This document shows, piece after piece, positions 54,561 to 64,000 of a DNA stretch of 64,000 nucleotides (position 1 is its first letter; each line of letters starts with the position of its first letter). Made by a program: the position numbers and the translations under genes. Under the pieces are notes generated by a model that saw only the letters and a program-made list of their open reading frames with translations, had not been told where the DNA came from and did no database searches. Source of the stretch: Hygrocybe punicea (lineage: Eukaryota > Basidiomycota > Agaricomycetes > Agaricales > Hygrophoraceae); contig OY744461.1 in assembly GCA_963556145.1 (NCBI GenBank), positions 6,768,891 to 6,832,890 of the forward strand, written 5' to 3'.

Positions 54561-55561
54561 CAGGGTCCCTGTACACCTGCAGTTCACTAGGTCTGAGAGT
54601 AAAGGACCTTTTAATATCATCAGTGACCATGGGTTCCAGAGCCTTTTGAAGACAGGGCATCCTGAATATCACATACTGTCTCCATCAACATTATCACGTG
54701 ATGTAAAAAAGTCTTCGTGAATGCCTGCAAGCAAGTAGCAAAGTTGCTCCAAGAATATGAAGGCGACCTCAATTGCAACTGACATGTGGATGTCACCGAA
54801 CCACAGAGCATTTGTGGTGGTTACAGTCAATTTTGAGGTAAACAGTTGTCCAATGTCTCTGCTACTTGATTTGGTGGAGGTTGCCATGTCACACTTGGGA
54901 ACAAACCTAGCGGCTGCGTTTGCCAAGATAATTGATGATTTGGGGATATTGGCTAAAGTCAGTGACAAACTTGCACAAGCCAAGTAAATTTCTCACTGTT
55001 CATATGAAGGTGTTGAGCATAACATGTGACAATGCGAGCTGCAATGATATGATGATTGATGAACTCCAAGACCTCATCCAAAGCTGCCCAGGGGCTGCCA
55101 ATTGCATGAGATGCTTCAACCATATTATCATGCTTGTTGCTATAAGAGTAGTGTGCTGGTTTGATGTTCCCAAGGGTGGTGACAACAATACATTGAATGA
55201 TGCTGAGTGAACTGCAAGAACTTGCCAAAGGAATTGATATTGAGGAGGAGATCACACAGAGAGAATGGGAGGGTGAGCAAGATGATGCCAACATGGAAGA
55301 TGAAGATTTGTCCAATGGCAATCATAAAGCGCTGAATGAAAACCTCATGCCTTCCAGATCCTGCTTGTCAAGGTGCATTCAGCATTGTTCAGCACCTACA
55401 TTGGAAGAAATTTGCCTGACCGGACCTTTGTAGCTTCACAAGATATCCTTCACTATCATCCACTCCACCAGGATCCTATTGCCATTGTGGTTTGGGATGC
55501 TGGAAAAGTTGAAGCTGAAAGCAGTGAAAATGCCACAGGATGTGAGAATGTAATGGAACGT

Positions 55562-56436
55562 TGTAGAGACTCAACGTTCCCCTGAGTCTGTATCACCAAT
55601 ATAACACGAATCCGGACGAACCTGACGCCTTCAAAGGATTCCCATTCCAACCTGACGTAACCCGACGTGATGTGACCCGATGTGACAGATGTGACCCGAT
55701 GTATGCCGCCTTGTCACAGCCGCTTTTGGACCAAATCCGGCAGCCTCATAAGCCCCGAAGTTCCAATTATAGGAGACGGATCTCATCGGACGTGATTCCT
55801 GACTTTGGACCTGCCTTATATATGCGTCCCCTCGTCCTTTCGGAGATATGTAGGATATTTCAGATCTTTTTCATGGATATTCATTTTCTCTTCCATTTTC
55901 CTGTCTTCCTCGCATCGCAACTGCCCTCTTTACATCCCCATTCCAACTTCTCTTTGTAGTTTTCCATTGGCCGAAATAGACAAGTCCGAAAGTAGACTAA
56001 TCACTCATGTACTATAAAAATGGTCCCCGACGACCATACAAAAAAAAAGAGATACCCTTAGTCCCCGTTTCCATATAGTCAAAATCATGTTATAATCCCT
56101 TCAAATGCTCATCCTCGTAGACCCTTAGATTTTTATAGTTCACTTTATTGTCTTTATCCTTGTTCCATTATTCGTTCATCATTTCTGACCCAACCCAACC
56201 CGACCTGCCATACCCAACATCATCGGCATCATCAGGTTCATTTTTATTTGTCCATTTTCAGTCCGTTCATCACCAGGTTTGTTATTATTTGTCCAGTTTT
56301 ACCTGGCGGCTTTACATTTTACTTACATTTCACCTTTTACTATCTTTTCTGACACTGATTATCCACCATCACTTCTACGCTGACACCCCTAGGCTAGGAT
56401 CAAATCTTCCAAAGCCACCAAGAACCCGCATCTACA
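55562..56436 (+). repeat. Solo LTR G
   Basis: 875 bp from TGTAGAGAC to GCATCTACA, with ACGT on both sides (55558-55561 and 56437-56440). It is the most decayed A-group LTR, with many CG-to-TG and CG-to-CA changes and a TATA-box inverted repeat of ATGGTC/GACCAT. It interrupts hAT#1 just after the conserved tryptophan. Confidence 0.9.
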
Positions 56437-57576
56437 ACGTCACATACAACATGTTGGAATGTGCATTGTGACATTGTGCAGCCATCGATGAAATTTCTGG
56501 AAACAAGAAAGCTGACCTGCAGAAGTATGAACTGGACAGTGGAGAATGGGAGATGGCAGAAGAGCTTTGCAGTGCACTAAAGGTGAGTGTTGAATGTTGA
56601 ACAATGAACATTGAACGGTATAGTAACACCTTTTTCAGTCAGGTCTTCAAAGATGCCACCCTATTCTTCTCATGTGCTACACCCAACCTCACCATCATGA
56701 TTCCCACAATGGATCACATTGATGAGGTACTCACTACTCAATCTCAGGACCCCAAAATGAAGCCATCAATCCATGTAGCCCTCAGCATTGTGAAGAAAAT
56801 TCTCAACAATCATTATGACAAGTGTGATGTGTCCAAGGCATATCAAATTGCAATGGGTACATCTGAGTTGTCTTCCCATTGAGGTTATTACTCACTGCCA
56901 TGATGTACTCTTACATCTACATCACAAGCTCCAATATTTCAGGAATGCTGGTTGCCTGGCTGATTGGATTGCAACAGCAGAAGAGATTGTCCATGAGGAA
57001 TTTGAACAGTCATATGTGACACTGCCCAGTAAGTCTGATGGCAATTAATCTGGTATCAATTCGCCCCCAAGAAAAAAGCACAAGGTACTCATTTGATTAT
57101 TTCATGCATACCTGTAATGACATTTGTATAGACAGAAAACATCTTTGATAATCTACCTACTTTGATGGCACCCAAGCCATCCGATTATAGGGTTTGAAAG
57201 TCCAGTCCTTTGGACCAGAAAAAAAAAAGGAACCGGACCCAACCAGACCACTAAACAACCAGACCACTGGTTGCAGTTGCACCAGATTTCACTTAACTCC
57301 AGTTGCAGTTCATGTCATATGACTTCTCAAATGCAACCAGCCAAAAACCGGTTACAACCGGTTACAACTGGAACCAGTGACTGGTGTAGCCACTTGTAAA
57401 TCTCTGGATTTGTACAATATGTGCAATAAATATGTTGTGGCTTACAGCGATGGCAATGACTCCTTGGCAAATTGCAAATTGTTATATGTTCAACAGCTAT
57501 TTGTATTTGGCTCAGGGCTTCCAAGCAGGTGATGAATATAAAAAAAGTCTTTCCCAACCTCAATTGATATCAATAC

Positions 57577-60455
57577 ATGGCACCCAGCAGAACCAACAAA
57601 TCTTCATGCCAGCAGAGGACAAAGACTAGGGGAAAGGCTCCAGATCCAAAGAAATCCAAAAAGTGGCATCAGCATGTTGCCTCTGATGAATCTGATGATG
57701 GCACGCCAAAAAATCCACTGCCGAAATGCATCAAAATTACTGAGGTCCAGGAAGTCAACAACGGAACAGAGTCATCATCAAGTTGTGAAGAAGTTGAGGT
57801 TGCCAGTGATGGGGAAAGTCAGTCTGGGACTGCCGGTGAACAATCAGTGAGCATTGGCACTTGTAACCATGGTGTTTCAGGACAATACTGTTTTTAGGAT
57901 GGCCTGGACAACAATCACCAAGCAAGTATCCCAAATCAGAAAAAAGTCAAGAAAGATTCAACTCAGGATATGCTTATGGTATTCTTGCATAGGGTCACAG
58001 TGAAATTCACTCATAAAAAGGGCACTGTCAAAACCTTGAAAAGGCCCTGGTGTTTAGTATGCAAGTGAGCACTAGCAAACTATTGATCATATAAAACAAC
58101 CTACTAATAAACATCACAGAGCTGATGATCTGTTTGCCTCTCGCAATGGCCTGCAAAAATGTTCTCATATTGGTGGGAACTCCTCCTGTCAGAAGCATAT
58201 TTGTCAGCACTTTGATGTTTATAAGGAATGATGCAACAAGAAAAACATCACCATTTCCCCATTGGCAATCCCACGCCCCATTTGGAAAGAGTTGCAGAAG
58301 GTGAAGAATGATTCTAGTAAGCAAGGAAAATTTGATGAAACTTTTCTCAAGGTGGACAACCCAAAAGAATTTGCATGGGAGGGGCTTCTGAAAGCAGTTG
58401 CTAAGTTTGTTGTTTGCGATGATCAGGTAGGAGAAGACAGTTTTGACCTATGTGTAGGCTCACTGGTAGCCAAGTCTCTTGCAGTCATAGACAAAGCTGC
58501 ATTCCGTAACTGCCTCGTGGCAATGCAGCCATGCTCAACAAATGCTGATCTTCCTTCCACCCACGTTGTTAAAACATATATACACAATTAATTTCTCCAG
58601 ATGCTCAATGAATTCAAGAACCAAATCTCTGTGGGTTCATGATATTTCTGTGCTTCTTGTTGGGTAAGTTTGTAGTCTGCACCGGGCAAGGTCTCAGCAA
58701 CAATGGATGGATGGTTGGCAGATTCATCAAAAGCCTCATTCCTAGGCATCACGTGTCATTGGATTGAAGTCAAGGATTCGAAATGGACACTGTGATCCAA
58801 AGTAATTGCATTTTGAGGGATCTCTGGCGTGCACTCTGGCGAAAACCTTGGGAAGTACTTTGTTGGACTTTGTGAGCAGGTAGGAATCATCACCACCAAA
58901 GAATCTAAGGTATGCAGGTATCTCCGAGTCTGTCACATACTGATATGCAACCATTCTAGCTCTATTGCATTACCGCTGACAATACATCCAACAACGACAC
59001 CACCTGCAGTACAGTTCAGGCAATCCTTGTGCATCGCAAACTCCGACAATGGTTTGCATGTGAGAATCGCTTGCCATAGGTCATTTATTCTTTCATTTTG
59101 CCCTTCCTCTCACTACTTTTTAGATGTCTGGCTCATGTAGTTAATTTAGTGGTGATTGATTTTATGTCACACATTACAAAGATCGCTGCGACAGAAAATA
59201 CCACAGCAATCTGGGAATATGACCCCTCTTCTCCTGGGAATCGTATTCTCGGTGGATCACTGGATGTTATTTCAGCAATCCGCACTTTGGCAATCAAGGT
59301 ATTTGTTCACTTTTCGGTCAATCATGTGCTTATCTTGCTTTTCTCTACAGATTCAATCCTCTGGCCAGCATATAAAATATTTTGAAAGGCTCCAAGTGCA
59401 GTGCAGCACCAATACACCCCTATGCATCCCTCTGCATGGCAACACTCGATGGGATAGAGCATATGGCATATTAGCTCAGGTGCATGATTTATGCCAGGTC
59501 TGTCTTTTGATGTTATGTATCAATTACCATTCTCAGCCACTGTTACCCAGGCCATAAAACTTTTCATTGCATCCACTGATGAATTGTATGGTCCCATTAC
59601 CACAATTCGTTGTGATGGAAATATTATCAAAATAATCCCATGGTCAGCATTTCAACTCAAGCAGACTGACTGGGAGCATGTTGTTGATGCACAAGCCATC
59701 CCTGTGGTACCCGAAACCTGGCACTGTTGTTTGAAAGATCCCCTGATTTTTTTGTGAGCAGGATGCCAATTGGATCCAGCAATATTTTTCAGCTGAACGA
59801 AAGCTGACACTTTGGCGTGCTCTCCCTGCCTTGGAATGTCTACAAACTGCTTGGGAAGCAAAACCTGTATTACAAGCTCAACTACATTAAAATTGCTTGG
59901 GGAGGTGCAGAGGAACAAGCTCAAAACAAAGAACTGGCAAGAGGAGGCCGAAAAACTTCTTGAAGAAACTGTACGTAGCAGTGTTTACTCAAGCATGTTG
60001 ACCTTGACAACTCACAAAGATGGAAGCCTATCACAGTGACACTCCATCATCAGTCTCAATGCTATCTTTACCCACTGTGGACTGTTCTCACACACTCATT
60101 GAAGACATGGACAAGTACAATCTGCACCACTGAGTTTTACTCACACAGTCAATTCATAATGAAGGATGGAGAGCAGTGTTATGCCACTATCTTACTGACA
60201 TCCCTCAGGATGTAACAAAGGACACTGACATTGTGGAATGGTGGGTGGTTGGTGGATAATTAGCAAACTGTGTTACCATTTACCAACATATTCTATCTTC
60301 AGGTTCTGAAGTTTGGCTGGTGGGGCTCACTTGTGGACTTGGCAGCTTGGAACTCCTCCCAAGTACAGGAGATAGAACTGGATGATTTTGTTGAGATGCT
60401 TCGCCTGGACACAGAAGACAAAGCATGGGATGTTCATGAAGACAAAGCTGATTAG
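57577..60455 (+). pseudogene. Transposase of hAT#2, decayed
   Basis: It starts MAPSRTNKSSCQQ with an acidic N-terminus (57577-57897). A BED-like zinc-finger region follows near 58120-58240 (CSHIGGNSSC, KHICQHFDVY). Conserved blocks are AAFRNCLVAMQPCSTNADLP, VSATMDGWLADSSKASFLGI with a catalytic aspartate, YCITADNTSNNDTTCSTV with the second, CLAHVVNLVVIDFMSH, PLHGNTRWDRAYGILAQ and ELYGPITTIRCDGNIIKI. EGWRAVLCHYLTDIPQDVTK ends at EWW. The dimerisation block is then missing, and the conserved C-terminus resumes at 60302 (VLKFGWWGSLVDLAAWNSSQ). TGA codons at 58229, 58793 and 58814 sit where relatives have arginine. Frameshifts occur near 59890. Confidence 0.8.
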
Positions 60456-60615
60456 TCTAATCCAAGTTGCAAGCTGCTCCGCACCCTTCGGCTACACCAA
60501 TATCATTGAAGCGACTTAGGACATTGAGGGCCTCCAATAATGGGAAGTGTGAGCACAAATCAGCTCAGGCTCGCTTCCACTGCATGATAATTGGTTCAAG
60601 TTCGCAGCTGAAAAG

Positions 60616-61058
60616 TAAGATAGGGCTCATCCATACCCATCCCACATCACATGACACCAAGATAATTGCTGAAACCATCATAAAAATGTGAATTATAAAC
60701 TCACTGAGGAAAATATGAGAAAAGTGAAACCTATAAAAATTAGAATGTGTTGAAGTGAAGGGCTGGATGAATTTAAGTTATTTTTTGATGCTGTATTCAA
60801 GGAGGAGATAGATTTTTGGTGACCAAAACATGACTTTTGGGCTAAAACTGATACCAAAAATCTATCTCCTCCTTGAATACAGCATCAAAAAATAACTTAA
60901 ATTCATCCAGCCCTTCACTTCAACACATTCTAATTTTTATAGGTTTCACTTTTCTCATATTTTCCTCAGTGAGTTTATAATTCACATTTTTATGATGGTT
61001 TCAGCAATTATCTTGGTGTCATGTGATGTGGGATGGGTATGGATGAGCCCTATCTTAT
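60616..61058. mobile_element. Palindromic MITE inside hAT#2
   Basis: Two nearly identical inverted arms of about 200 bp begin AGATAGGGCTCATCCATACC and meet at a 30-40-bp loop near 60840. TA borders both ends, as for Tc1/mariner-type MITEs. A relative of the inner part lies at 48700-48760. Confidence 0.75.
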
Positions 61059-61125
61059 AAGAATCTGACTCCTCCAGTCGTCTCTTCCCATCTCTAATCT
61101 CCCATATCCTAGTCACCACATTATA

Positions 61126-61777
61126 ATGAATGTTCCCAGTCAACCCATCTTTAATTTGGGTATTGGTAAGGAAGCTGATCGGCTCAGAGCATATCTTTGC
61201 AGCTTATCAAGCCAAGTACAAAGCACTCATTGGTCAGGCCCAGTGCTGGGCTGGTGGAAGGTCTGTCTGTCATCACAGCAATTCTACATCATGAATGATC
61301 AATTTTTTCAGAATCATGCATCTGACTTTCCATTGCTCTCTGAAGCTGTTGCAACTCACTTGAATCTGCTTATGGACACATCCACCAATGTCCTTTTAGT
61401 GCATTCACAGAATGCATATGCACTAAATGTTCTCACTGACCAGCCGTTCTGGAGAGGTCTCATTGACTTCTTGGCTATCTGCATTCTTGTGAGTATTTGG
61501 GCCATTGTATGTCAGTGTTCCAAATCTATGAACATTCATCTAGTTTGAGTTGACGCACCAGAACTATGTCATTTCAGACAATGCTGGTGCTTCCAGGGTC
61601 TGGCTGGATGAGGCTCTTCAGCGTCTCAGGGGTCACATGTATGTACCAATTCATTCAATGAATCTATGCCAGGATCATCTGACAACAATATCCAGGCCAA
61701 CATCTCCTGTTGAAGCTAGAGTGGATGGGGATTTTGATGAAGTTGACAAAGATGAGCTGCCGGAATTAGTTTACTAA
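61126..61777 (+). CDS. Second open frame of hAT#2, unknown
   Basis: Two segments (NLGIGKEADRLRAYLCSLSS, then DFPLLSEAVATHLNLLMDTS at 61126-61490; and NAGASRVWLDEALQRLRGHM to an acidic end at 61777) may be joined by an intron with donor GTGAGT at about 61490. I do not recognise the protein. It lies within hAT#2 downstream of the transposase, on the same strand, and may be an accessory gene or captured host DNA. Confidence 0.35.
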
Positions 61778-61920
61778 TTGAGGCAGTTTGCAAAGATCAG
61801 CTGCCAAGTGAATCAACCGAGTTTTATTGATTGGTCTGGGCTCGGTCTGAACCAGTTTCAACTGGTTTAGCAACTGGTTAATGTAAGGACCAGTTAAATC
61901 TCGTTAGAAGACAGCAACTG

Positions 61921-63217
61921 TAGTGCTGCCAAAGTTCGGTTAAGAACCGATCTGAACCCAGTTTGAACTCCGAACCGAACCGGAAGTTCGGTTCAGTCCA
62001 GCACCTTGGGCTGAACTGAACCCCAGGTCCAGTTCGGGGTTCAGGCAACCCCCTCATTGTTTAAACGGTTCACGAGTGATTCAGAACTGCTGAACCGATG
62101 TCCGCAGGCATGTATATTTTGCTCACATGAAAGTTGTACTCACATGCCGATTTCGGCAAATTTCTGTTTTTAGTCACCAAAGTTTAGTCTCAGACTCTCA
62201 GCCACGACAACATCCCAACAAATCACCCTCGAACGCAAGCATTTGAGTACATTTTTTACCTTTATTATCATTTGTTTTATTAATAAATGACAGTTTGCTC
62301 TCAACCACCAACAGCAATGGCAACAACAACGACGAGAACAGCAACAACAACGGAGAACGGCAACAACGACAACGGACAACGATGGGACATGGGGAGAAGG
62401 GCAGCAGGAGGGTGGTGCACCCACCCCCCATTGCAGTAGGTATGTTTTTTTTTTGTTCTTTTTCTTAGCTACTCATTACACAAACGACGACAACAGTACC
62501 AACAACACAAACACTACACCCCCGACGAGGATGACAGGTGGTGAGGACAAGGGTGACAATGGCGGCCACCACCACCACTACGACAACGACAACCCACAGC
62601 CCTCCAAATACGACAACAACAACATCAACAACTACCACCACAACGACCACAGTGACCACGACCATGACCACTAGCACGATCACGACCACGAACACGAACA
62701 CAACCACAACCACAACCACGAGCATGACCGTGATGAAGGCCACCATGCATCCCACCACCAACGTACCTCGCGGATGCACACCGCCCCGTCAATTGACGTC
62801 GGCGCTGCAACCGTGAGGTAACTGGGAGGGTGGTGGTGTGCCCAACACCACCTGGTCACGTCTGGGGACCCAGATTAACCACTGCAATCCTGTACCCATG
62901 GCAACGGGTATGGGTACGGGTTGCGGGAAAAAAACCCGCAATAGATTAGATAGCTACAGTAATATATTAGATAGCTACAGTAATATATTAGATAGCTACA
63001 GTAATATATTGTAATTTTTTTTGGTAAAATGCGTGATAATACGAAAATTAAGTGTCCGAACCGTTCATGAACTCGGTTCAGGCTCAGAAAAAAAATCCGA
63101 ACGGTTCACAGCAGTTCAGGTTCAGTTCACATAAAATCCTGAACTGAACCCGGAGTTCAGTTCAGAGTTCAGCCAAAATGGGTCTAAACTGGACTGAACT
63201 GAACTTTGGTAGCACTA
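61921..63217. mobile_element. hAT-type non-autonomous element, 1,297 bp, GTTCGG family
   Basis: AGCAACTG is duplicated at 61913-61920 and 63218-63225. Termini are TAGTGCTGCCAAAGTTCGG and inverted AACTTTGGTAGCACTA. Like the element at 29926-31201 it has subterminal GAACCGAAC motifs and a simple-repeat centre, here AACAAC and ACCACCACC types (62320-62800), and it is of similar length. The frames of Thr/Asn or Val only are by-products. Confidence 0.88.
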
Positions 63218-63753
63218 AGCAACTGAACTGCAAGAGACCAGTTCTAAGTGGTTGAGTCCAGTTTGTGCCATCTTGTGGTGTTATGGCAACCAGTTCTGGT
63301 TGTGGTCTTTTGGAAATTTGTCAAAAAACTGGACCAGACCAGACTTTCAACCCTTATCTGATTATCACAACCAACTTGTATGGTACCTCAGAACAGATCC
63401 TGAACAAGTGCAGGATGTCCTTTTATGGTGGCAAGAACATAAAGTGATGTTCCCTTGTCTCGTGCAGATGGCTCTTGATGATGTAACAATTCCTGGTAAG
63501 TGGCTCAATCTTTTTGTGTATAAAAATATATATTGATGCTATATATAGTGACATCTACTGACATTGAGCATGTCTTCAGTGAAGGCCAAATTGTTTTGAG
63601 TCATATCCGGAATCAACTATCCTTGCAATCAATCCATGCACTTTGTGCCTTGGGAGTTGAAGCTTGGCGGGCTTGGTTGAAGATAAAAATATTCATACTG
63701 TGACTGTTGAGGCAGCCAGCGATGAGGAGGAGGAGGCCTTGCCTGATGGGTGA

Positions 63754-64000
63754 GATGCTATTGTTGTGGTATTTCACTCCCATGCAACAAACATATTGTA
63801 GATGAACTTGAAAGCTATCAACAATATCTATCAGATCCACAGCATGAAGAGTAAGCCCACAAATCTTCACTGAGTAGCACTACTACTAGCACTGGTAGCA
63901 GGCTTTGCCACAAATGTGGCCTTGTTTGACTTATTCCACTCAGTCTGAATTTCTCAATTGATTGAAAAAAGTGTATTTATTGCCAAGAATTATGCAAATG
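63754..64000. other. End of window, nothing recognised
   Basis: Downstream of hAT#1 I see AT-rich DNA with a short minus-strand frame that overlaps the hAT#1 exon and is a shadow. The right terminus of hAT#1 itself was not identified. Confidence 0.4.

Larger units (their letters stand above)
57188..63356 (+). mobile_element. hAT element #2, 6.2 kb, inserted into hAT#1
   Basis: Termini are TAGGGTTTGAAAGTCCAGTC and, inverted, TAAGGGTTGAAAGTCTGG. The flanking octamers are TCCGATTA (57180-57187) and TCTGATTA (63357-63364), differing by one CG-to-TG change. Removing the element joins SDY to HNQLVWYLRT of hAT#1 in frame. It carries its own transposase remnant, a palindromic MITE, a second open frame and a nested 1.3-kb element. 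Subterminal GGACCAGACC motifs recur at 49060-49256. Confidence 0.85.
54640..63753 (+). pseudogene. hAT transposase gene #1, split by solo LTR G and element hAT#2
   Basis: Parts read in order: SRDVKKVFVNACKQVAKLLQ; IATDMWMSPNHRAFVVVTVN with the first catalytic aspartate; ITCDNASCND with the second; then, across solo LTR G, WNVTYNMLECAL; KDATLFFSCATPNLTIMIPT and MDHIDEVLTTQSQDPKMKPS; and LMAPKPSDY. After hAT#2 the frame resumes at 63365 with HNQLVWYLRTDPEQVQDVLL, WWQEHKVMFPCLVQMALDD and TSTDIEHVFSEGQIVLSHIR, the C-terminal dimerisation domain with the catalytic glutamate region. It ends ASDEEEEALPDG at 63753. Stops include TAA at 55551, where relatives have the Arg of an Arg-Trp pair, and TGA at 56469. 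At least two frameshifts are present. It is clearly dead. Confidence 0.82.

Noticed and set aside
62453..62816. Thr-, Val- and His-rich frames
   Set aside because: They lie in ACC/AAC simple repeats inside the 61921-63217 element, open on both strands.

Overview
The window looks like repeat-dense DNA from a basidiomycete fungus, most likely an Agaricomycete. The reasons are short GT-AG introns, KDZ transposase genes with CxC2-type cysteine clusters, a TET/JBP-type dioxygenase beside one of them, Agaricomycete-style hAT transposases, Ty3/gypsy retrotransposons, and one ordinary nuclear gene for RNA polymerase III subunit RPC6 (RPC34). I see no rRNA, tRNA or CRISPR array. One run of 200 N (12815-13014) marks an assembly gap.

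Layout. 0-3.6 kb: a decayed KDZ transposase gene on the minus strand. 3.7-22.0 kb: a giant foldback-type transposon (called D here) with long terminal inverted repeats and an 8-bp target duplication. Its left arm holds a complete non-autonomous LTR retrotransposon with no recognisable protein (A, 4677-10426) and a solo LTR (C). Its right-arm copy of that solo LTR is split by an autonomous Ty3/gypsy element (B), whose pol is intact and whose 5' part lies in the gap. 22.6-24.0 kb: an apparently intact TET/JBP-like gene on the minus strand. With D removed it sits about 0.7 kb upstream of the KDZ gene. 24.3-27.1 kb: a minisatellite and a long hairpin. 27.2-37.1 kb: decayed plus-strand genes, one of them JmjC-like, interrupted by a hAT-type element with a perfect 8-bp duplication. 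37.3-40.8 kb: MITE-like and tandem repeats. 40.8-42.6 kb: RPC6, the only clear housekeeping gene. 43.4-48.3 kb: a multicopy transposase-like gene with four in-frame TGA codons, interrupted two codons before its stop by a solo LTR (F) that itself carries a hAT-type element. 49.5-52.1 kb: foldback repeats and MITEs. 52.2-54.3 kb: the 3' part of a chromodomain Ty3/gypsy element (E). 54.6-63.8 kb: a hAT transposase gene (hAT#1) split by a solo LTR (G) and by a 6.2-kb hAT element (hAT#2), which in turn contains a 1.3-kb hAT-type element.

How the parts relate. The insertions are nested, so their order can be read. Old KDZ, hAT and transposase-like genes are riddled with stop codons that C:G-to-T:A transitions can explain, mostly CGA to TGA. 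B, A and the RPC6 gene lack this decay. Every LTR insertion of the TGTAGA...TCTACA group with a readable junction duplicates a 4-bp target of the form NCGN. Two different Ty3/gypsy elements (B and E) carry, between pol and the 3' LTR and on the opposite strand, an intron-containing gene that encodes a coiled coil plus a six-cysteine cluster fitting the Zn2Cys6 pattern. This antisense gene is the strongest candidate here for an undescribed system.
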